Assembly (NCBI GenBank): GCA_021372575.1
Contig: JAJFUE010000094.1
Coordinates: 1 to 41,255 of the forward strand
Source: a bacterium
GTDB lineage: Bacteria; Sumerlaeota; Sumerlaeia; MVZB01
Length of the DNA: 41,255 nt
Reading direction: 5' to 3'
Below, piece after piece: positions 14,265 to 20,813 of the stretch. A program made the position numbers and the translations under genes. Below the pieces are notes generated by a model. The model saw only the letters and a list, made by a program, of their open reading frames with translations, was not told where the DNA came from and ran no database searches. Positions within the stretch are counted from its first letter, which is position 1. Every line of letters begins with the position of its first letter.

Positions 14265-14789
14265 ATCGGGGACGTTTGACCATATATATTTATCAAAACA
14301 GCTCACGCTGGTTTTGATCCTCCTCGACGTGTTTGGGTTTGCGGCCGCGGCGGCGGGCTCCGGCGGTGTGGCCGAGTTGGGCCTCGATCGATTCAATAAA
14401 TGCCTGGTTGCCGCAGGGGCGGCCGGTGTTCGTCGCCTGTCGCAGGCGCTCCATCGCCTCGGTGTCGCCTGCGTGCGCGAACGCGAGCCAGTGCGGCCAT
14501 CCAATCGGCCGGCCGCTGATCGGATCGGGTTGATCGCCGCCGAAAGGACGTTCGGGCGCCAGCAGCGGCTCTCCGGCCTGCCCGCCACCGGTCGCATGTG
14601 CGGCCGTGCGTGACGCTGATGCACCATGCCCACCGCTCGCGTCGGCGAATCCGCCCGCCGCTGATTGCCCCGGTGCGTCACGTGATACGCCACCCCGGGC
14701 AAGACGATACGCGCCATTCGAGCCATGCTGCAGACTCTCTCACGATTCCGAATTTCTCAACAAAATAATAAAAATAGACGTCCCCGTAT
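14265..14789 (-). mobile_element. RAYT element 3, decayed
   Basis: The left end ATCGGGGACGT (14265-14275) and the right end ACGTCCCCGTAT (14778-14789) are inverted copies, flanked inward by A/T-rich sequence as in the other copies. It contains a deleted and frameshifted transposase. Confidence 0.75.
14293..14726 (-). pseudogene. REP-associated tyrosine transposase, deleted and frameshifted
   Basis: The N-terminus MARMARIVLPGVAYHVTHRGNQRR jumps directly to DSPTRAVGMVHQRHAR, so the HVH motif region is deleted. A second deletion removes the catalytic tyrosine region. The C-terminal third (LLAPERPFGG, SGRPIGWPHWLAF, AMERLRQATNTGRPCG, GARRRGRKPKHVEED) continues in a different frame to a stop at 14293. 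It is clearly homologous to the intact copy but inactive. Confidence 0.8.
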
Positions 14790-14798
14790 TTGGGCCGT

Positions 14799-14817
14799 AA
14801 ACAATCAATTCTTTCAA
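14799..14817 (+). repeat. 19-mer repeat bracketing cassette 1, left
   Basis: AAACAATCAATTCTTTCAA. An inverted copy lies at 15058-15076, so the pair brackets the 77-codon gene. The ribosome site and ATG follow directly. Confidence 0.7.
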
Positions 14818-14831
14818 TGCAGGGAGGACGC

Positions 14832-15065
14832 ATGAATACGGAGAAGGCCATCAAGGCCATGGAGGACCGCAGCCTGATCATCGGGCTGCGGCTGCAGAAG
14901 CTCATCGAGAAGGAGTTGCGCGCGAACCGGCTGATCGAGTTGCGCGATCTTTACGTCTTGTCGCGCGTTCAGGTCCAGGTGATGTCGGCGGCGGCCATCA
15001 ACCGCGGTCGCATGATCTCGAATTACATCCAGCTCCTGACGCTTCGCCGGGAACGAATTGAATGA
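14832..15065 (+). CDS. Small helical protein, probably phage-derived (77 aa)
   Basis: GGGAGG stands 5 bases before the ATG at 14832. The product (MNTEKAIKAMEDRSLIIGLR... LTLRRERIE) is almost entirely helical and charged, without signal peptide or Cys. No family was recognised. The following bracketed segment contains a terminase remnant with the same kind of start, so a phage origin (for instance a small packaging or regulatory protein) is plausible. It is bounded by inverted 19-mers, the right one overlapping its stop codon. Confidence 0.6.
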   Translation: MNTEKAIKAMEDRSLIIGLRLQKLIEKELRANRLIELRDLYVLSRVQVQVMSAAAINRGRMISNYIQLLTLRRERIE

Positions 15066-15076
15066 ATTGATTGTTT
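15058..15076 (-). repeat. 19-mer repeat bracketing cassette 1, right (inverted)
   Basis: On the minus strand it reads AAACAATCAATTCATTCAA. It overlaps the stop codon of the 77-aa gene. Confidence 0.7.
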
Positions 15077-15100
15077 TCACCGTTGTGAAAGTATTGGGCT

Positions 15101-15151
15101 ATATATTAATTAAAAAAAAGACCTATATATCTCTTTTTTTTTAATTATATA
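15101..15151. terminator. A/T-rich 20-bp hairpin, terminator-like in both directions
   Basis: Arms ATATATTAATTAAAAAAAAGA and TCTTTTTTTTTAATTATATAT pair with one or two bulges around an AT-rich loop. The runs of T and A make it terminator-like on both strands. It sits exactly between the two 19-mer-bracketed segments. Confidence 0.5.
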
Positions 15152-15172
15152 TCGCAAACCTTTCAGCCCCGA

Positions 15173-15191
15173 AAACAATCAATCCTTTCAA
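15173..15191 (+). repeat. 19-mer repeat bracketing cassette 2, left
   Basis: AAACAATCAATCCTTTCAA, one base from the consensus. A GAGGAG ribosome site and an ATG (15213) follow. Confidence 0.7.
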
Positions 15192-15212
15192 ATCAATGAG
15201 GAGATTCCGGCC

Positions 15213-15609
15213 ATGAACAAAGAGGCCATCATTCAAGCCATCAACCGGTTCTATCCGTTCGGGGCGGAGGGATATCTGAATTTCTTTACCGAAAGCCGCG
15301 TGCGCTTCAATGCATGCAGGAGGCTCGCAGACGGGCTGGAAGGCCATGGATGCTGGATATCTCGCGATTCCTCGCCAAGGGCGGCAAATCGGCCAGGATC
15401 GCGGCTCTCGAGCCGTGCCTGCGCAACGGCTGGCTGATGCTGAACAGCTTCCTGCCGACGCGTTTTATTCCCAGCTCGGCGACTAACCGCACGTGCGGCA
15501 CGACGACATGCTCGACGCCGTCGCCGTCGCCCATGCCGCGTCCGGCTACGGCCACGGCCTCAAGATCAAACCCGAGACCGTGAAGCGAGCCGACAAGGTG
15601 CTGTTCTAG
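15213..15609 (+). pseudogene. Phage terminase large subunit C-terminus, frameshifted remnant
   Basis: Starting at the ATG at 15213 (GAGGAG site upstream) the frame reads MNKEAIIQAINRFYPFG to RRLADGLE. Similarity then moves to a second frame (WMLDISRFLAKGGKSARIA, ALEPCLRNGWLMLNSFLP) and a third (QLGD-stop-PHVRHDDMLDAVAVAH to KRADKVLF-stop at 15609). ALEPxLRNG and HDDMLDAxA are features of the RNase H-like nuclease domain of large terminases, which cut concatemeric phage DNA during packaging. At least two frameshifts and one in-frame stop show decay. The first ~40 codons may come from a different small phage gene. Confidence 0.72.
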
Positions 15610-15627
15610 AGCGTTTGCGAAGGTAAT

Positions 15628-15661
15628 CGTGCTCGTGCTCGTGCTCGTAATCGTAATCGAA
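15628..15661 (+). repeat. GCTCGT/AATCGT hexamer repeat, copy 2
   Basis: AATCGT, then GCTCGT three times, then AATCGT AATCGA. Over 30 bases it is essentially identical to the array at 3725-3768 and has the same orientation. Confidence 0.8.
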
Positions 15662-15715
15662 TCGGCACCGACCTTCGAAACCGAGCCATCCCGATTACGC
15701 CGTTGCCGCATTGCC

Positions 15716-15734
15716 TTGAACGAATTGATTGTTT
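15716..15734 (-). repeat. 19-mer repeat bracketing cassette 2, right (inverted)
   Basis: On the minus strand it reads AAACAATCAATTCGTTCAA. It closes the segment that began at 15173. Confidence 0.7.
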
Positions 15735-15770
15735 CCGGCCCCGAACAAAAAAAAGCCGCAACGGCATGCG

Positions 15771-15918
15771 GGAACCGCGACAGCGGTTCGACAACACGCA
15801 CTGCGCCTGCTTTGTCGAACCGATAAATCGGTTCGGGACTGACGGCCTGCCGACCGTGGGTTGCCGAAACAGCATCGGCAACCCACGGCTTTGAACGTCG
15901 AACCGCTGTCGCGGTTCC
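15771..15918. repeat. Cloverleaf palindrome: 22-bp outer arms enclosing two hairpins
   Basis: The outer arms 15771-15792 and 15897-15918 (GGAACCGCGACAGCGG...) are perfect inverted repeats of 22 bp. Inside are two perfect hairpins: CGAACCGAT/ATCGGTTCG (15816-15835) and a 14-bp stem CCGTGGGTTGCCGA (15854-15867) with its complement (15875-15888). The architecture is the same as at 40591-40711. It is either a dispersed repeat element or a structured RNA. No gene is present. Confidence 0.75.
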
Positions 15919-15931
15919 AATTTCAAAAAAA

Positions 15932-15960
15932 ATCTCTGTGTCTCTGATTCTCTGTGTTTC
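15932..15960. repeat. CTCTGTGT word repeat
   Basis: TCTCTGTGTCTCTGATTCTCTGTGTTTCTG is a tandem of CTCTGTG/TTCTCTG words, next to the 3' end of the lipoprotein gene. Confidence 0.5.
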
Positions 15961-15998
15961 TGCCAGGGTGAAGCGAGGCTGTTGCGGTCTCCCGCTGT

Positions 15999-16469
15999 TC
16001 ATTGTTGACGAAAGATTTTGGTGTCGCCTGTTCTCGGATTCATGATCTCCCATTCGACCCTGTATTTGCCGGTCTCCGGGATGAGATAGAGATTAATTTC
16101 CGAACCCCATCTTGGCGTGAATTCCTTCGGAGGATTAAGCACCACATCCATTTGGGTTCTCTTCCCGCCAGGGGGAAGTTGGCGCTCGGTTTCAGTTAAA
16201 GGGCACCAGGATAAAGTAATCTTCTGCATAGGTTTGTTTCGAAAAAGAGCCACGCCATGCGATGATCCAGGTGTAAGAATCCCAACCATGACAATGCCCT
16301 CTCTCGTCTCGGTGAGCTTGAACTCATCTACCCAAACAGTCTCCTTGCCTTCGTTAATACAACTGAATGAGTAGTCATAGCTCGCGGGGAGCAGACGTGC
16401 ACAACCTGTCGCCAGCAGGGTGAGTATTGTAATGATCAGGATCTTACTCGTCTGGATTACTCGACACAT
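15999..16469 (-). CDS. Small lipoprotein, hypothetical (156 aa)
   Basis: A type II signal peptide is present: a basic N-terminus, a hydrophobic core IIITILTLLA and the lipobox LATGC, with the lipidated cysteine at residue 23. AGGAG lies 8 bases before the ATG at 16469. The mature part is a compact beta-rich domain (VWVDEFKLTE, GIVMVGILTPGSS, KITLSWCPLTE, YRVEWEIMNP). I do not recognise the family. It is likely anchored to the outer or inner membrane after LspA cleavage. It lies downstream of the oxidoreductase in the same direction, but the terminator at 16493-16530 separates the two. Confidence 0.82.
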   Translation of the reverse strand: MCRVIQTSKILIITILTLLATGCARLLPASYDYSFSCINEGKETVWVDEFKLTETREGIVMVGILTPGSSHGVALFRNKPMQKITLSWCPLTETERQLPPGGKRTQMDVVLNPPKEFTPRWGSEINLYLIPETGKYRVEWEIMNPRTGDTKIFRQQ

Positions 16470-16492
16470 TTTATTGCTCCTTTTTTGGCCCG

Positions 16493-16530
16493 AAAAAAAT
16501 AGGGTGGGTCCGCGTTACCGAACCCACCCC
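16493..16530 (-). terminator. Rho-independent terminator after the oxidoreductase gene
   Basis: On the minus strand the stem GGGTGGGT...ACCCACCC (16529-16522 with 16509-16502) is followed by ATTTTTTT. On the plus strand the same stem is followed by CCGGTTTTTT, so it may work in both directions. Confidence 0.75.
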
Positions 16531-16556
16531 CGGTTTTTTACGTCGATTCGTTTCGC

Positions 16557-17960
16557 TTAGAAATCAGCCATCACCAGCGGCTCGCGGGTCTTCCACGCCC
16601 CGCGCGTGAAGTCGGGGAAATCGACCGCCTTGCTGCGGTTGCTGAGCGATTGCGAGCTCAGCTCGACGATGCAGCTCATCGCGACGCCGTCATAGATGTC
16701 CTGATCGAACGTATGGCCGGTCTGCAGCGCGCGGATGAGGCGGAAGTCCTCGATGAAGTCCATGCCGCCGTGCGACATGCCGGTGCCGGCCCCGCCGTAT
16801 TTCTTGTAAAGCTCGTGCTCGAACTCGGCTACGTATTTCGTGATGTCATCCCATTCATGGGCAAGGTAGCCCTGTTCGGTGCGCTTCATCGGCGTGCGCC
16901 CCTCGACGAAGATCTTGTCGGGGTAGCCCTGGAAGATGCCCTTCGTCCCCTGCACCATGTTGATGCGCGTATACGGGCGCGGCGTGTTGGTGTCGTGGAC
17001 GACGTAGATCGTGTAGCCCTTCTTGGTCTTGATCATGCTCGTGTTGATGTCGCCGGCCTGGTAGTTCTGGTGGCGGCGCGGATCGGACTCGGGCAGGTGT
17101 TCCTTGGCCCACAGGTTCATGCCGCGCGCCGGCGTGCTCATCGAGACGAGGTAGTCGAAGTAGTCGCCGCGATTGATGTTCATGCAGTTCATGATCGGCC
17201 CAAGGCCGTGGGTCGGATAAAGATTGCCGGTCTTGGGATCGCGGCTGAACTTCCAGCGCCACTTGCCCTCTTCCTTGTACGGCGTGTTGTAGAGCTTGAC
17301 GTCGCGCAGGTCGTGGTTGTAGCCGCACTCGCCGTGGATGATCTCGCCGAGCAGCCCCGAGCGCACCATGTTCAGCACCATCAGCTCGCTGCGGCCGTAG
17401 CAGCAGTTTTCCATCATCTGGCAGTGGCGGTTGGTCCGTTCGCTCGTCTCGACCAGCTTCCAGCAGTCCTCGACGGTCAGCGCGATCGGGACTTCGCTGG
17501 CGGCATGCTTGCCGTTTTCCATGGCCGCCAGGCAGATCGGGACGTGCAGGTCCCACGGGGTGGCCGTATAGATCAGGTCCACATCTTCTTCGGCGCAGAT
17601 GCGCTGCCAATCCTGCGGGCCGTTATAGACTTTCGGCGCGGGGTGCCCGGCCTTGGTGATGATGCCGCTGGCGCGGGCGGTCAGTGCCGGGGCGATGTCG
17701 CACACGACCGTGACCTGGCAGTGGTCCTTCATCTTGACGAGGCTGCGCAGGTGGTTCGAGCCCATATTGCCAACGCCGATGAACGCGATCCGGACGAGCG
17801 GAATCGGTTTGGACGTGATGTCCTTGAAGCCTCCGGCGGCGGCCGGAAGTTCCGCCGATTTTCCCAGGATCTTATTGGCGCCGGCGCAACCGGCCAGCCC
17901 GAGCCCCGCGGCAGCCGCGGCCGCAGAAAGCATAAAATCGCGACGTGAAAACGAACCCAT
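16557..17960 (-). CDS. Gfo/Idh/MocA-family oxidoreductase, Tat-exported
   Basis: This is a 467-residue NAD(P)-dependent sugar/inositol-type dehydrogenase. The N-terminus has a twin-arginine motif (SRRDFM), an Ala-rich hydrophobic stretch and a lipobox-like LAGC, so the protein is folded in the cytoplasm and exported, perhaps as a lipoprotein. The Rossmann motif IAFIGVGNMG is at about residues 57-66. The region around EVPIALTVEDCWKLV corresponds to the EKP-type catalytic stretch of the family, here with EVP. The large second domain follows. AGGAGG stands 7 bases before the ATG. Such exported members are very abundant in planctomycete-like bacteria, where they are thought to act on glycans. The substrate is unknown. 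Confidence 0.92.
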   Translation of the reverse strand: MGSFSRRDFMLSAAAAAAGLGLAGCAGANKILGKSAELPAAAGGFKDITSKPIPLVRIAFIGVGNMGSNHLRSLVKMKDHCQVTVVCDIAPALTARASGIITKAGHPAPKVYNGPQDWQRICAEEDVDLIYTATPWDLHVPICLAAMENGKHAASEVPIALTVEDCWKLVETSERTNRHCQMMENCCYGRSELMVLNMVRSGLLGEIIHGECGYNHDLRDVKLYNTPYKEEGKWRWKFSRDPKTGNLYPTHGLGPIMNCMNINRGDYFDYLVSMSTPARGMNLWAKEHLPESDPRRHQNYQAGDINTSMIKTKKGYTIYVVHDTNTPRPYTRINMVQGTKGIFQGYPDKIFVEGRTPMKRTEQGYLAHEWDDITKYVAEFEHELYKKYGGAGTGMSHGGMDFIEDFRLIRALQTGHTFDQDIYDGVAMSCIVELSSQSLSNRSKAVDFPDFTRGAWKTREPLVMADF

Positions 17961-18063
17961 CGTATGTCCTCCTGTAAATTTGCGACCACCATTCTAAACG
18001 CATTTCACTAACACATTGTCAATTCTCTGTCAAGAGATTCACAGCTATTAAGAAAAATATTTC

Positions 18064-18091
18064 TTGACAACCAATATCATTATTGTGTAAG
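18064..18091 (+). promoter_or_regulatory. Promoter of the AT-rich three-gene cassette
   Basis: A perfect -35 box TTGACA (18064-18069) is followed after 16 bases by TGTAAG (18086-18091). It points to the gene at 18148 and gives a leader of about 50 bases. Confidence 0.6.
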
Positions 18092-18147
18092 CTCACGCAG
18101 TTGTAATAAAAAATCTTCTTAACATGGAAGAAAGAAGCTTTTCTAGC

Positions 18148-18954
18148 ATGAAGAACACTATTCAAATCGGCGTAGTTGTGTTATTTGCCATTATCAACAT
18201 TTCGGCTCATGCTGAGCAAAATTATTGGAAAGAGGAGGAAACCAGTTTGCGATCGGCGAGTAAGCCGCATTCCAACCTTGTTAACAATGGTAACCTGATA
18301 ATCAATCCAAGCGGCGATTCCACCGCAACATTATCATCCTGCACCGCCAATGGTAGCATCGAAGTATATGCAAAACAGACTACTGCAACCGGTTATTCGA
18401 ATGGAAATGCGAGTTATACCTATCAAAAATCAGTAACATGGATTGGTCCGGATCCAGCACCGTGCAGATCTTTAAGTTTTACCGCGACAGGAGGCGGTAG
18501 TGAATCTGTTACCGTAACGTGTGCTGTAGGTGCAGGCTGTTCGTCATCAGTGTCGGCAGCTGGAAGTGGAAATTGTTCATCGCTCGGGAATGCAAGTGCA
18601 GGCCTCGCAATGCAGTCGATTTCAATTAGTGCCCAATATAGCGGTGCGACACAGCAAGTTGATATGTCAGGAGCATTTGGTGCGACTGTGAATGTAAATG
18701 AACCTGGGGCCAGTGTTACTGGTTCTTTTAATGGTTCATCCAGCTGGTCAACGTCTGGCACGGGATCTAAATCCGGATCTGCAAGTTACTCTGTGAAAGC
18801 GGATCGGAGTTATAATGCTAACACGAGTAGCAATTATACACGATCCCGTAGTGGTAATGTGACAATCACTTCCAGCGCAACGGCGGAGTCCGCTAGCGAA
18901 AACGGGAAAACTGCTCTGGGTGCAGCAAGTTCAATGGTGAATATTTCGATTTGA
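18148..18954 (+). CDS. Exported Ser/Gly/Thr-rich protein, hypothetical (268 aa)
   Basis: The ATG at 18148 gives an immediate signal peptide (MKNTIQIGVVVLFAIINISAHA), whereas an upstream in-frame ATG at 18124 has no ribosome site and adds a polar leader. The mature protein is low in charge and dominated by Ser, Gly, Thr, Ala and Asn. It has beta-strand-like alternation and several cysteines (SSCTANG, PAPCRS, TCAVGAGCSS, GNCSSLG), which suggests a secreted beta-rich or adhesin-like surface protein with disulfides. No family was recognised. It is the first gene of a cassette much more AT-rich than its neighbours. The intergenic hairpin at 18973-19020 follows directly. Confidence 0.72.
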   Translation: MKNTIQIGVVVLFAIINISAHAEQNYWKEEETSLRSASKPHSNLVNNGNLIINPSGDSTATLSSCTANGSIEVYAKQTTATGYSNGNASYTYQKSVTWIGPDPAPCRSLSFTATGGGSESVTVTCAVGAGCSSSVSAAGSGNCSSLGNASAGLAMQSISISAQYSGATQQVDMSGAFGATVNVNEPGASVTGSFNGSSSWSTSGTGSKSGSASYSVKADRSYNANTSSNYTRSRSGNVTITSSATAESASENGKTALGAASSMVNISI

Positions 18955-18972
18955 ATTATGGTGGTAAAATTA

Positions 18973-19020
18973 TTAAATGTATCCTGCGAAGGCGTCACCG
19001 CCTTAGCAGGATACATTTAA
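18973..19020 (+). promoter_or_regulatory. 48-nt near-perfect hairpin between cassette genes 1 and 2
   Basis: Arms of 22 bases (18973-18994 and 18999-19020) pair along their whole length except for one G/A mismatch, around the loop TCAC. No U-tract follows, so it is more likely an mRNA-stabilising or processing structure, or a partial attenuator, than a simple terminator. Confidence 0.65.
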
Positions 19021-19040
19021 AATGCAAGAAAGGGTTAAAT

Positions 19041-20813
19041 GTGCCCTGGTTAAGGTTCATAGTGTCATTGTTGATTGTGGCTTTCTGTTTCGAATCATTA
19101 GGTCTCGAATGTCGTTGCGAACCTCTCACGACGACAGAATCACTCGTTATTGTAAAAGATCAAGTTAATAGAAAGGTGGAAAGAATTAAAAAAGATATTC
19201 AATATAATTATGAAATGAGAGACAGGTCGAACCTTTTATTAAGAAAAGAAGCGGTAGACACGTTTCTCCTCCCGATTTATGTGATCATGGAGTTGCAGGG
19301 TGACAAGTCTATTGATTTGTTCAGGCATTTTCGATACAACTATAATAAGGAGTGTAATACCACAACTAAAATAAATCATAATATACATGCCCAACTCGAC
19401 AAATCAGTTGAATTTCTAAAATGCAATAATATGGAAGGAATAAAAGCGCAAATATTTTCATGCTCTTACCCATATCGAGGTGCAGATTATCCGTTAATTA
19501 TGTCGGGTTCTGCGTTTATTAGCAAAGATAAGTACGTTTACAATATAGAATGGTATGAGCCTTATTTGGCCAATAGAGATTTAGTTTTCCCGGTTCACCC
19601 GGAAGATCTCACGATTGATTGGGATGGAAATAGACTATGCATGTATGTTAGGGAAACCAATGAAGAGCCGATTGTTGAATATCGAAAATATTCCGGTCCG
19701 GTATTTAATAATCCAGAGAAATTATATAGTGTATATGATTCTACAAGCTTAATTCCATTTATGCAGATAAATGTAGAGGATTGTTCAAATAAAAACAATA
19801 AGTATTATACTTATATGAATAATCAGATAATACGGGATACGGAGTTGAAGTGGGAGGGTGGGTTGATTAAAGAAATTGTTGTTAATCAGTATCCCATTCA
19901 ACTTCGGCATGTTTCGGATGAGGTGTTCAATATAAAAAGGGAAATTGATGGAAGTGAATATAAAACAGAGGATTATTCGCCTCAAATGCAGGTGAATTAT
20001 CTAGAGTCGGGACGTGAGTTGCGGTTTTTGTTTGAGAGTGCAAGGCGTAATGAAAGGCGCGTAGTAATCCCAAGTATCTTAAAAATGTACTTGAAAAATA
20101 GTTTGCTATTTGAAGGCAGGTATGATAATTTCACTAAAGTTGACGCAGTACATAAGGCTGTTGAAATGCGACAACAAGATAGGGTTGAGGTTGAGGTTGA
20201 AAGAAGGGATATGAAAAGCCTCTATGTGGATATAGTGCAAAAAGCAAAATATCCACGAATTAGATACAGGGGTTTGGATGAGATTCATAATTCAAGTTCG
20301 GGATTGATGAAGAGAAAGAAAATAAAATATAATGCATATGCGGCAATACTTATGCGGGATAACGATCAATTAAGTAAGACCTTGGTTGAATATAAAAATA
20401 TATTGCATGATTCCAATGTAAGCATGGATTTTTACATATTCTCGCTCGAAGCGTTGGCTCAGATGGCGTATGAACATATCGGCGATGATGCCGGTTGGAT
20501 GGTTGCAAATACATTTCTGGCAAATGCTTATGCCGAATGTTCTCCAGATGAGCTTCAATTCCATGTGTACAGATTAATTGACCAATGTCGTTTGGGATTT
20601 GCGCTTATGGCGGTAGATGTCTATGCATCAAGAAACGGGGACTGTTCGTCTAAAAGTTGGGTGAATGAGCTAAGAGAATCTGTCAATCAAATGTATGTTG
20701 CCCCAGATTCAATAAAGCAATGGGTCAATTATCCCTACTATAATCAACAAATGGTGGTCAATATGAAAATAAAAAAAATGAGGGAGGAGCAACATCGTGC
20801 AGTTGCGAAGTAA
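19041..20813 (+). CDS. Exported protein of unknown function (590 aa, GTG start)
   Basis: The GTG at 19041 is preferred to the frame's first ATG (18951). The ATG would translate the hairpin, while GTG has an AAAGGG site about 7 bases upstream and opens a signal peptide (PWLRFIVSLLIVAFCFESLG). The mature protein is large, soluble and rich in Tyr, Asn, Arg and Glu. It has a mixed alpha/beta middle (YPLIMSGSAFISKDKYVYNIEWYEPY, LTIDWDGNRLCMYVRE) and a helical C-terminal third (LVEYKNILHDSNVSMDFYIFSLEALAQMAYEHI). I recognise no domain. It overlaps the next gene by 17 bases, so the two products are probably made together. The gene is strongly AT-rich. Confidence 0.75.
   Translation: MPWLRFIVSLLIVAFCFESLGLECRCEPLTTTESLVIVKDQVNRKVERIKKDIQYNYEMRDRSNLLLRKEAVDTFLLPIYVIMELQGDKSIDLFRHFRYNYNKECNTTTKINHNIHAQLDKSVEFLKCNNMEGIKAQIFSCSYPYRGADYPLIMSGSAFISKDKYVYNIEWYEPYLANRDLVFPVHPEDLTIDWDGNRLCMYVRETNEEPIVEYRKYSGPVFNNPEKLYSVYDSTSLIPFMQINVEDCSNKNNKYYTYMNNQIIRDTELKWEGGLIKEIVVNQYPIQLRHVSDEVFNIKREIDGSEYKTEDYSPQMQVNYLESGRELRFLFESARRNERRVVIPSILKMYLKNSLLFEGRYDNFTKVDAVHKAVEMRQQDRVEVEVERRDMKSLYVDIVQKAKYPRIRYRGLDEIHNSSSGLMKRKKIKYNAYAAILMRDNDQLSKTLVEYKNILHDSNVSMDFYIFSLEALAQMAYEHIGDDAGWMVANTFLANAYAECSPDELQFHVYRLIDQCRLGFALMAVDVYASRNGDCSSKSWVNELRESVNQMYVAPDSIKQWVNYPYYNQQMVVNMKIKKMREEQHRAVAK

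Noticed and set aside
15771-15918. Retron ncRNA
   Set aside because: The nested stems recall msr-msd, but no retron reverse transcriptase is nearby. The only RT in the window is the deleted intron protein.
18124-18147. Upstream ATG for the first cassette gene
   Set aside because: No ribosome site; it would bury the signal peptide behind eight polar residues.
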